From: an uncultured Carnobacterium sp.
GTDB lineage: Bacteria > Bacillota > Bacilli > Lactobacillales > Aerococcaceae
Length of the DNA stretch: 14,044 nucleotides
Assembly (NCBI GenBank): GCA_937923125.1
Contig: CALALK010000218.1
Coordinates: 1 to 14,044 of the forward strand
Direction of reading: 5' to 3'
The notes under the pieces are model-generated. The model saw only the letters and a program-made list of their open reading frames with translations, was not told the origin of the DNA and did not search any database. This document shows positions 1-5,881 of the stretch, in pieces (positions within the stretch are counted from its first letter, which is position 1; every line of letters begins with the position of its first letter). The translations under genes were made by a program, and so were the position numbers.

Positions 1-21
1 GCACTTAATACACCTGGATGT

Positions 22-36
22 CAATAGCGTTTTCAA
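22..36 (-). promoter_or_regulatory. possible cre-like site (CcpA)
   Basis: Read on the minus strand this is TTGAAAACGCTATTG. It matches 13 of 15 positions of the Gram-positive catabolite-responsive element pattern WTGNAANCGNWNNCW and fails at the last two. It lies beyond the terminator of the acyltransferase gene, so if real it would serve a gene left of the window. A single 15-mer match of this quality can arise by chance. Confidence 0.25.
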
Positions 37-45
37 AAATATTTT

Positions 46-81
46 TAAAAAATAAAAAGACGACTCAAATTCGAGTCGTCT
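46..81 (-). terminator. rho-independent terminator of the acyltransferase gene
   Basis: Bases 58-66 (agacgactc) pair perfectly with 73-81 (gagtcgtct) around a 6-nt loop. On the minus strand the hairpin is followed by a T-rich run, the complement of the A-run at 46-57. It starts six bases past the stop codon of the minus-strand gene at 88. Confidence 0.9.
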
Positions 82-87
82 CAACGT

Positions 88-1968
88 TTATTGGATTTTT
101 AATTTCACCATTTCTTGTAAGATGAGGTTCGCTAATTCTGCTGCCCCTGTATCGTTTGGATGAATCTCATCATCAAAGAGCCATTCTTTTGTATGCCCTT
201 TGGCGTAAGTTCCCCAGTCGATTAAATGAACATTTGGATAACGTTCTGCAGCTGCTTTTAACTGCTCATTTACTTCTTTAGCCCATTTAATTTCATAACC
301 GGCTGTGACTAAGAAGATTTCACGGTTCCCCGTTGCTTGAATCAGAGAATCGATTTGAGAAGCAGAGAAAGCACCGTTTGAACCGAGAACGAATACAACA
401 GTTTGAGAGAGCTTGCCTTGTTGCGCCAACTTTTGAACGATTGGCGTACTGTAATACAATTGTCGCCCTACTTCACCATCTACATAAGTATTCGGGAATA
501 CTTCACGAATCTTATTGGCTGTCGCTAATAGCACTGAGTCTCCGATAAAGGTAATTGGCGTTTGCTTCACTTGTTGTTCCACATTCGCTTTAATTTCATT
601 ACTAATTGTCGTTGTCCCTTCAGTGGTTGGCTCGGCCGTTGTCTCTTGTAAGAGCGCTTGGTTTTGACGAATTTTCTCCTCAACCTCTTGAACGGCTGAG
701 TTTTGATTCTTCTCTTGTGCAAATCCAATTCCCGCAAGTCCTACACAGATAAGATACAGCAATGAGAACACGAGTCCGAATTGCTTTATTCCTTTTGGAA
801 GATTCGATTTCCCATAAGCCGTTAAATTATACGGACTATGCGCTTGTCCAATCGGAAGGATAATTCGTTCTCTTTCAAAGAGTTGATACGTGATTTCTGC
901 CATCACGAAAATCAACACAAATTGAATTCCAACAGATAGCCACTGCTCATCAATTCCACGTAAAAACGTTGGAGCGATGAGATGAATTGGATAAAACCAT
1001 AAGTAGTATGAGAAACTTCTCTTTCCGAAGAATGTAAATCCTTTAAAACTAAAGAGGTAATGAATTCCTACCCCTTCACGAATCGAGCAAGATAAAAGAA
1101 GCATCATCACAAACGATGAAATAAACATCATCATGTAATAGACTTCTGCTTGCGTTCCATTGAAGGTGGTAAACATCCAACCTAATGCCCCTAAACAGAG
1201 GATACTCAACACATTCGGAACAACCGAACCTGACTCACGAGCTGGTAGAAGTAATTTCCCTTCGTGAATGTAACTTAAGAGCGCTCCAAACGTGAACGAG
1301 AATAAACGCGTTGATACTAAATAGTATACGTGAGAAGGATCTTGTTCAAACCAATAGAGTGCTGCCATCCCTGCTGCTGAAACAAGCGTTAAGAACGCGA
1401 GCAAGGCAAACTCCTGCATTCTGAGGAAGTTGAGTTTCTTCATCAGTTTTCGAAGGAGATATCCAACGATTAACAATTGCACATAAAGGGATACATACCA
1501 GAGATGCACAAACGGACTTGGATTCGCCGATTGTACGAAATAAGATTGCTGCGAGAAAATCTGATAATCATTATTGACGAAGAATAATGCCGAAAGCGCC
1601 ATTCCTCGGATATTGGATAGTAATTGCGGTGCTGCCACGAATAAAAATGCGACCGTCACAACAATCATAAAGAGCATCGGGAAGAACATTCTCTTCAAGC
1701 TTTTCACTGGGAAACGCTCCTTATAATCTTCCGCAAATGTTTTGATATTATGTCGGAATGTCAAATAGCCTCCGACTACTAAAAATCCGTTAACGGCTAA
1801 AAAACCGCCCGGTAATAAATGTTGAAAATAATAATACGTAATAATTGCTAGTATAAAAAAACCTTTCAAGCCATCGAATGCCGCACTCCGTTTTTTCTCT
1901 TTTTGCTTGGGAGGGTGTGGGTGCGTCGGTGCTTGAGAAGGTGTTGTTTGATAATTCATAGTCCCCAC
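88..1968 (-). CDS. OatA-like membrane O-acyltransferase with C-terminal SGNH domain
   Basis: The 626-residue protein has two parts. Residues about 25-415 form a polytopic membrane acyltransferase-3 domain, with FDGLKG at 31-36, GGFLAVN at 54-60 and HLWYVS at 155-160. Residues about 470-626 form an SGNH-hydrolase-like domain outside the membrane. A Gln/Glu/Thr-rich linker (about 418-470) joins them. The SGNH domain keeps GDS (nucleophile S478), a GSNG block at 529-532 and the DEIH dyad D600/H603. In the OatA/Adr family this pair of domains moves acetyl groups across the membrane onto cell-wall sugars such as MurNAc C6-OH, giving lysozyme resistance. Two normally conserved polar residues of the membrane domain are replaced here (see findings), so the exact acceptor is uncertain. 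The start is GTG at 1968, with GGAG at 1976-1979 seven bases upstream. An in-frame ATG at 1959 is the alternative. The gene is monocistronic, with its own terminator. Confidence 0.85.
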   Translation of the reverse strand: MGTMNYQTTPSQAPTHPHPPKQKEKKRSAAFDGLKGFFILAIITYYYFQHLLPGGFLAVNGFLVVGGYLTFRHNIKTFAEDYKERFPVKSLKRMFFPMLFMIVVTVAFLFVAAPQLLSNIRGMALSALFFVNNDYQIFSQQSYFVQSANPSPFVHLWYVSLYVQLLIVGYLLRKLMKKLNFLRMQEFALLAFLTLVSAAGMAALYWFEQDPSHVYYLVSTRLFSFTFGALLSYIHEGKLLLPARESGSVVPNVLSILCLGALGWMFTTFNGTQAEVYYMMMFISSFVMMLLLSCSIREGVGIHYLFSFKGFTFFGKRSFSYYLWFYPIHLIAPTFLRGIDEQWLSVGIQFVLIFVMAEITYQLFERERIILPIGQAHSPYNLTAYGKSNLPKGIKQFGLVFSLLYLICVGLAGIGFAQEKNQNSAVQEVEEKIRQNQALLQETTAEPTTEGTTTISNEIKANVEQQVKQTPITFIGDSVLLATANKIREVFPNTYVDGEVGRQLYYSTPIVQKLAQQGKLSQTVVFVLGSNGAFSASQIDSLIQATGNREIFLVTAGYEIKWAKEVNEQLKAAAERYPNVHLIDWGTYAKGHTKEWLFDDEIHPNDTGAAELANLILQEMVKLKIQ

Positions 1969-1975
1969 TGTTTTT

Positions 1976-2004
1976 CTCCATTCCTTAAACTCCTATTTAT
2001 TATA
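1976..2004 (-). promoter_or_regulatory. probable -10 box and RBS of the acyltransferase gene
   Basis: On the minus strand a perfect TATAAT lies at 1999-2004 and a GGAG ribosome binding site at 1976-1979. I see no convincing -35 hexamer 16-18 bases upstream, so the promoter call rests on the -10 box and its position in the 190-bp gap between genes. Confidence 0.4.
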
Positions 2005-2110
2005 TCTCAAAACCACTACACTTGGATACTAGGAACATTACATTTTAGTTAATTTTAAGAAAACAGTTTCCAGTTATTTCTAAAACGTGAACAAAGGTCC
2101 ATTTCGTCTA

Positions 2111-2148
2111 TAAAAACAAAAAAGCTAGGCCAACATTTGCCTAGCTTT
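2111..2148 (-). terminator. rho-independent terminator of the flavin operon
   Basis: Bases 2121-2130 (aaagctaggc) pair perfectly with 2139-2148 (gcctagcttt) around an 8-nt loop. A T-rich tail follows on the minus strand. It sits 13 bases past the stop codon at 2162. Confidence 0.92.
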
Positions 2149-2161
2149 CTCGCTTTAAATT

Positions 2162-3433
2162 TTAGTGTTCTGAAGCACCGCTTGTAGCATCTACTGCTTG
2201 CGCTTGCGCTGGAGCTGAATGTCCGCTATCTGAAGCACCACTTGTTGCATCTGCTGCAGGAGCAGGAGCTGAGTGTCCGCTATTTGAAGCGCCACTTGTT
2301 GCGTCTGCTACAGGAGCAGCACCATTTGCGCTTACTAAACGTTGGCCAGTTGTTTGTAAGTACCAATCTAACCATGGTTTGAAGTCAAATACGATTTCGT
2401 TGATTCCAGCGTAAGAACCATCAGGATAGTACATTGCTTGGTAGTTGTGTACGTTGATGATTTCTGGTGGAGTGTTTGGAACGATTGTACGGAAGTAATC
2501 CACGTTTCCTGCACGTAAGTTCGCAATGAGGTATTCCACATTTTTGAATGTACGTGGTGGGTGAACTGTTCCTAAACGGTTACCAGATTGAGCTGGCACA
2601 CGTGGAGCCAACATTTTGTTTGCTGGTTTGTTGAAGTTATAGTACAAGAATTGGTTGTTGTCATCGGCATATGTTACTTCAAACGGTAAAGCTTTTAAGA
2701 ACATATCGATTTGGTCAACCGTTAATAAACCGTGGTCTAGGCGAACATAGTCGTTACCTTGAGCAGCCCCAACGATTTCACTTGCTTTTTCAACCCATTC
2801 TGGATCATCTGGGTCTACCCCTTGAACAGTTGTAGAAATTGGGTTTGTGCAGTCTAAGTCTTCTGGCGGTGTTGGTAATGGTTTACGTAAAACTTTTACA
2901 ACCTCCACGTATTTCACGAAGTTTTCTAAGCATGAACGTAAGAACGCTACAGTTCCTTCGCTCTTAATGTTTCCTTCTTCGTCAAATGCTTCTTTTGCTT
3001 TTCCTAATAAGAATTCGTTCCCTGGTAATACATATGCGTTTACCCCTGGAGCGTCCAAGATTTTACGTAAATGCACTTGCGCACGTGAAGTCCCTTGATC
3101 ATAGTGAGAAGCTCCCATGATCATAACAGGTTTGTTTTCGAATGGGTGTAAGTTGAATGACATCCATTCTAATGTGCTCTTCAACGCAGCTGTAATTGTG
3201 TGGTTGTGTTCAGGTGTAGCGATAATCACACCATCTGCACGAATTAATTTGTTGTACATGTATTGTACTGGGAAACTCTTAGATTGATCTTCGTCTTGGT
3301 TGAACATTGGAATATCTTTAATTTCTAAGATTTCAAACTCGAATAAGTCACTGAATTTCTTTTCGATAAATTGTAATAATAAACGGTTATGCGAAAATTC
3401 CGCATTTGATCCTACGATACCAATAATTTTCAT
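2162..3433 (-). CDS. NADPH-dependent FMN-reductase-like protein with PAS-like domain and triple flavinylation-motif tail
   Basis: The protein has 423 residues and no signal peptide, so it is probably cytosolic. Residues 1-185 are a flavodoxin-fold FMN-reductase domain: nucleotide loop GIVGSNAEFSHNR at 5-17, ATPEHNH at 72-78 and GASHYDQGTSRAQ at 107-119. Residues about 236-360 resemble the PAS-type C-terminal module of DUF438 proteins, with GLLT near 235, LPFEVTYAD at 249-257 and GTVHPPR at 288-294. The last 50 residues are an Ala/Pro/Ser-rich arm with three copies of DATSGAS (377-383, 395-401, 415-421). This matches the Dxx(S/T)GA(T/S) motif on which ApbE esterifies FMN, and apbE is in the same operon. 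I infer an electron carrier or reductase with up to three covalent FMNs. The final acceptor is unknown, and no fumarate-reductase-type gene is present. The ATG start lies 12 bases after AAGGAG, and 16 bases separate the gene from the preceding paralogue. Confidence 0.8.
   Translation of the reverse strand: MKIIGIVGSNAEFSHNRLLLQFIEKKFSDLFEFEILEIKDIPMFNQDEDQSKSFPVQYMYNKLIRADGVIIATPEHNHTITAALKSTLEWMSFNLHPFENKPVMIMGASHYDQGTSRAQVHLRKILDAPGVNAYVLPGNEFLLGKAKEAFDEEGNIKSEGTVAFLRSCLENFVKYVEVVKVLRKPLPTPPEDLDCTNPISTTVQGVDPDDPEWVEKASEIVGAAQGNDYVRLDHGLLTVDQIDMFLKALPFEVTYADDNNQFLYYNFNKPANKMLAPRVPAQSGNRLGTVHPPRTFKNVEYLIANLRAGNVDYFRTIVPNTPPEIINVHNYQAMYYPDGSYAGINEIVFDFKPWLDWYLQTTGQRLVSANGAAPVADATSGASNSGHSAPAPAADATSGASDSGHSAPAQAQAVDATSGASEH
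2165..2311 (-). repeat. in-frame tandem repeat encoding three DATSGAS flavinylation motifs
   Basis: The 3' end of the reductase gene consists of three related units of about 54-60 bases. Each encodes DATSGAS; the first two continue with (N/D)SGHSAPA and the last ends in EH and the stop codon. Spacing between motifs is 18 and then 20 residues, because the second linker has an extra Gln-Ala pair. The units are not identical in DNA, for example in the third and fourth codons of each motif. They are therefore partly diverged and under coding constraint, not a very recent slippage product. The number of units may vary between strains. Confidence 0.85.
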
Positions 3434-3449
3434 TTTCTACTGTCACTCC

Positions 3450-4064
3450 TTATTTTTTAGAACTGTCCCATGAGAAGTTTTTCGCTTCTTTTTCACGAGC
3501 TTCGTTTGCACGAACTAATTGTTTTGTAATTTCAATGAATAATAAGTAATCTTCGAAAATCTTTTCTAATTTTTCAACAGTTGCTGTATCTTTTAAGTTA
3601 CCTTCTTCGTCGAATGCTTGTAAGGCGTGACCTAATAAGAATTCATCACTTGGTAAAACACGTGCTTTAATTTCTGGCGCGTTTAAGATTTGACGTAATT
3701 GACTTTGTGCACGTGAAGAACCTAATGTTCCGTAAGATGCTCCTGTAATCATGATAGGTTTGTTTAATAATGGGTAGATACCATAAGATAACCATGCTAA
3801 GGCGTTCATTAATACAGCTGGGCATGAGTGGTCATATTCTGGTGTACTAATGATGACTCCATCCGCTGCAGCGATTTTATCTGCAATTGCTTGTGCTTCT
3901 TGAGGCACTACTTTAGGAGTTGGTTTGTTGAACATTGGAATGTCTTTAATTTCGACTAGTTCAATTTCCGCCTGTTCTGAAAAATGTTTTTGAATGTATT
4001 GTAATAGTTGACGGTTTGTTGATTTTTTAGAGTTTGTTCCGACTAAACCGATTAATTTAACCAT
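3450..4064 (-). CDS. NADPH-dependent FMN-reductase-like flavoprotein (short paralogue)
   Basis: The 204-residue protein consists of one flavodoxin-fold FMN-reductase domain. The phosphate-binding loop is GTNSKKSTNR at 9-18, with STPEYDHS at 73-80 and GASYGTLGSSRAQ at 108-120. Members bind FMN and take electrons from NAD(P)H, often as dimers or tetramers. It shares several blocks with its downstream neighbour: EIKDIPMFN, then DGVI-I-(S/A)TPE, then EFLLG followed by AFDEEGN. The two therefore arose by duplication, but this copy has neither the PAS-like domain nor the flavinylation tail. I chose the ATG at 4064 because AGGA lies about 8 bases upstream and the residues encoded before it do not resemble the family. 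It overlaps the end of apbE by 8 bases, which suggests translational coupling. A role as partner of the larger paralogue is inference. Confidence 0.8.
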   Translation of the reverse strand: MVKLIGLVGTNSKKSTNRQLLQYIQKHFSEQAEIELVEIKDIPMFNKPTPKVVPQEAQAIADKIAAADGVIISTPEYDHSCPAVLMNALAWLSYGIYPLLNKPIMITGASYGTLGSSRAQSQLRQILNAPEIKARVLPSDEFLLGHALQAFDEEGNLKDTATVEKLEKIFEDYLLFIEITKQLVRANEAREKEAKNFSWDSSKK

Positions 4065-5025
4065 TTGAGTACTTCCTTTCGAGTAATTGAATCTTTGAAG
4101 CAAGTCCTGATGTGTAGAAGATACGATCATCTTCCAAAATCAACACAGCTTCGATGTTAGGGTGTTGTTCCACTTCGAATAAGATTTCGTGTGCTTTTTT
4201 CCCAAAAAGTCTAGTCGTCCATATCTCACAATCCACGGATTGCTTCGATACAATCGTCAGACTCGCAACGTCTGTTTCTGCTGGATATCCAGTATGAGGG
4301 TCCAAAATATGATGGTATTTCTTCCCATCCACTTCTAGCACCCGTTCGTAGACACCTGATGTCACAATCGACTCATCTTGAATCGGAAGAAGCGCCACAT
4401 TTTCTCCACGCAGGAGTTTAGGGTTTTGAATTCCAATCCACCAATTCCCATCTTCATGATGAACAGCTGGTCCTAGTGTAAGAACATTCCCACCAAGATT
4501 AATGAGCGCAGAAGTCACTCCTTGCTCTTTTAGCTGCTCTATCACCAAGTCGGCAATATACCCTTTGGCAATACAACCAAGGTCGATTCGCATTCCTTCT
4601 TCCAACAGAAAAATCGTCTGACTCTCTTCATTCAGTTCGACTTTCGTTGCATCGGTCAGTTGCAGTTTGGCTTTAATTTCTTCATCCGTTGGTACTCGTG
4701 CATCACTAAAGCCCACGCGCCATGTCTGAACAACCGGTCCAATCAAGATATTCATCCGACTTCCCGCAGCTAAACTGTTTTCCAGTCCTGTTTTTACTAA
4801 ATGAAAAATCTCTGGATGAACACTCACTGCATGTTTCCCCGCTGCCAAGTTCACGGCCATTAGCTCTGAAGTTGGGTCATTCGCGCTAAAACGATGTTCA
4901 TATCGCTTTAATTGCTCGAAAACTTCAGCCACTAAACGCTCGCCTTCTGGATGCGCAATTTTCAATTCGATGACGGTTCCCATCAATCGAATGGTACCTG
5001 TATGATACTGTTCCAAAACTGCCAT
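4057..5025 (-). CDS. apbE: ApbE-type FAD:protein FMN transferase
   Basis: ApbE cleaves FAD and attaches FMN through a phosphoester bond to Ser or Thr in Dxx(S/T)GA(T/S) motifs, using Mg2+. From the ATG at 5025 the protein has 322 residues. Family signatures appear in order: IRLMGT near the N-terminus, GPVVQTW, then IDLGCIAKGYIAD with a following INLGG, then HHILDPHTGYPA, and a late D-C-E-I-W-T-T block in place of the usual DALATA. There is no signal peptide or lipobox, so it should act in the cytosol, in line with the cytosolic target encoded two genes downstream in the same operon. The start is uncertain. The ATG at 5025 has AGGAG only two bases upstream. An in-frame TTG at 5073 would add 16 residues and has AAGGAG at 5086-5091, but 12 bases away. 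The enzyme assignment is firm; the match to its target is inferred from motif and linkage. Confidence 0.9.
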   Translation of the reverse strand: MAVLEQYHTGTIRLMGTVIELKIAHPEGERLVAEVFEQLKRYEHRFSANDPTSELMAVNLAAGKHAVSVHPEIFHLVKTGLENSLAAGSRMNILIGPVVQTWRVGFSDARVPTDEEIKAKLQLTDATKVELNEESQTIFLLEEGMRIDLGCIAKGYIADLVIEQLKEQGVTSALINLGGNVLTLGPAVHHEDGNWWIGIQNPKLLRGENVALLPIQDESIVTSGVYERVLEVDGKKYHHILDPHTGYPAETDVASLTIVSKQSVDCEIWTTRLFGKKAHEILFEVEQHPNIEAVLILEDDRIFYTSGLASKIQLLERKYSNG

Positions 5026-5097
5026 TTCTCCTAAACGAATTTTGTGATAAAAGTCACAGAAACGCCTACACAAAAGCGTTTTCTACTCCTTGCTTTG

Positions 5098-5126
5098 AAT
5101 GTAACACAGTGGAAATTAAATTTCAA
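5098..5126 (-). promoter_or_regulatory. sigma-A-type promoter of the apbE operon
   Basis: On the minus strand TTGAAA (5121-5126) is followed after 17 bases by TACATT (5098-5103), preceded by TGT, an extended -10. Transcription should start near 5091, directly in front of apbE and downstream of the terminator at 5151-5182. The flavin genes therefore form their own transcription unit. Confidence 0.7.
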
Positions 5127-5150
5127 GGGCGCAGGTCTAAAACTAGCAAT

Positions 5151-5182
5151 AAAAAAATACATAGAAAAATGATTCCTATGCA
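5151..5182 (-). terminator. probable rho-independent terminator ending the trhP-phnA transcript
   Basis: On the minus strand bases 5182-5176 (tgcatag) pair with 5164-5158 (ctatgta), seven pairs including one G-U, around an 11-nt loop. A run of seven T follows (complement of 5151-5157). The stem is short and A/T-rich, so efficiency is uncertain. It lies between the inverted-repeat element and the apbE promoter. Confidence 0.5.
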
Positions 5183-5303
5183 TATTTTCACTATATATTA
5201 AATTTTATTTACAGTCTGCCTTTTGGAAATTTCGTACTGATACACTTCGTAGCCTGCTCTTTATGAGAAGCAATCAAACTTAATTCGAGCTGATACAGAG
5301 TTT
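5183..5303. other. intergenic DNA without recognised feature
   Basis: This is part of the 417-base gene-free stretch between the apbE promoter and phnA. I see no open reading frame with a ribosome binding site, no strong hairpin with a T-run and no promoter pair. A short direct repeat, ctgataca, occurs twice (near 5237 and 5291) but is too short to interpret. Confidence 0.4.
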
Positions 5304-5520
5304 TGGGTTTCTCGAAGGGACTACAGAAAAAGCCCTTTGGATTCTATAATAACAACAATAGCGACTAGTAACCGATGCGAATTAGATTCTCTTGAAAATT
5401 TATTTTCTAGAGAATCTTTGAGGCTCGGTAGGCGTAAGACCTAGGCTTACGCCGGTACAGCTGTTGTCGTTATTATGAAGATATCCAAAGGGCTTGAATG
5501 TAGTCCCTACGGGACTCCCA
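5304..5520. repeat. ~217-bp imperfect inverted-repeat element (MITE-like or structured RNA)
   Basis: The two ends are inverted copies of each other. Bases 5304-5325 match the reverse complement of 5499-5520 at 18 of 22 positions, including GGGACTACA in full. The match continues inward through AGCCCTTTGGAT (5331-5342, against 5483-5494) and an ataataac-acaa block. Inside are two separate hairpins: AGATTCTCT/AGAGAATCT (5384-5392 with 5409-5417, extended by ACCGA/TCGGT at 5371-5375 and 5425-5429) and GGCGTAAG/CTTACGCC (5431-5438 with 5446-5453). The whole would fold as a long closing stem with two arms. It carries no open reading frame of note and ends exactly next to the phnA stop codon. It could be a non-autonomous transposon remnant, a dispersed palindromic repeat, or an RNA element in the phnA 3' untranslated region. 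Confidence 0.65.
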
Positions 5521-5850
5521 TTAAATCTTTTTAACAAACTCAGATTTAAGTTTCATTGCGCCGAAACCATCTATCTTACAATCGATATTATGATCGCCTT
5601 CCACGATGCGAATATTCTTCACACGTGTTCCTTGCTTAATATCTTTCGGAGCGCCTTTCACTTTTAAATCTTTGATGACTGTTACAGTATCGCCATCTTG
5701 TAATTTATTTCCGTTCGCATCGATGGCTACTGGGCCTTCTTCAACTTCTGAACCTGGTTCCCATTCATACGCACATTCTGGACATACTAGTAATACGCCA
5801 TCTTCATATGTGTATTCTGAACCACATTTAGGGCAATTTGGTAATGACAT
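5521..5850 (-). CDS. PhnA/YjdM-family zinc-ribbon protein
   Basis: The 109-residue protein has an N-terminal zinc ribbon, with C6-x2-C9 and C23-x2-C26 in the pattern CPKCGSEY...CPECAYEW. A PhnA-type beta-barrel domain follows (about 40-109), with [17 protein letters not shown] at 51-67 and the usual Lys/Val-rich C-terminal end. The length is normal for the family. Despite its name the family has no proven role in phosphonate use when found alone, and its biochemical function is unclear. The start ATG at 5850 has AAGGA seven bases upstream. It lies 31 bases downstream of trhP2 with no terminator or promoter between, so it is probably the last gene of that operon. Its stop codon directly abuts the inverted-repeat element. 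Confidence 0.85.
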   Translation of the reverse strand: MSLPNCPKCGSEYTYEDGVLLVCPECAYEWEPGSEVEEGPVAIDANGNKLQDGDTVTVIKDLKVKGAPKDIKQGTRVKNIRIVEGDHNIDCKIDGFGAMKLKSEFVKKI

Positions 5851-5881
5851 TTGCTTTCCTTCTTTCTTTTAAAAATTCGTC

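Noticed and set aside
1790..1981. 63-codon frame starting with ATG at 1981 and good AGGAG spacing
   Set aside because: It runs in another frame through the start of the acyltransferase, whose own frame is continuous and family-like. The peptide resembles nothing, and no frameshift is needed to explain the main gene.
2165..2311. CRISPR-like or phase-variable simple repeat
   Set aside because: The three units are in frame and diverged at the DNA level. They lie inside a coding sequence, with no spacers or short mononucleotide tracts to support CRISPR or slippage switching.
4065..4130. 22-residue N-terminal extension of the short FMN reductase
   Set aside because: The extra residues overlap apbE coding sequence and do not look like the family. 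ATG 4064 has a ribosome binding site and begins directly with the first beta strand.
5304..5520. rRNA, tRNA or known riboswitch in the intergenic element
   Set aside because: I found no tRNA cloverleaf with T-loop, no T-box signature and no recognisable riboswitch core. Only the inverted-repeat architecture is supported.
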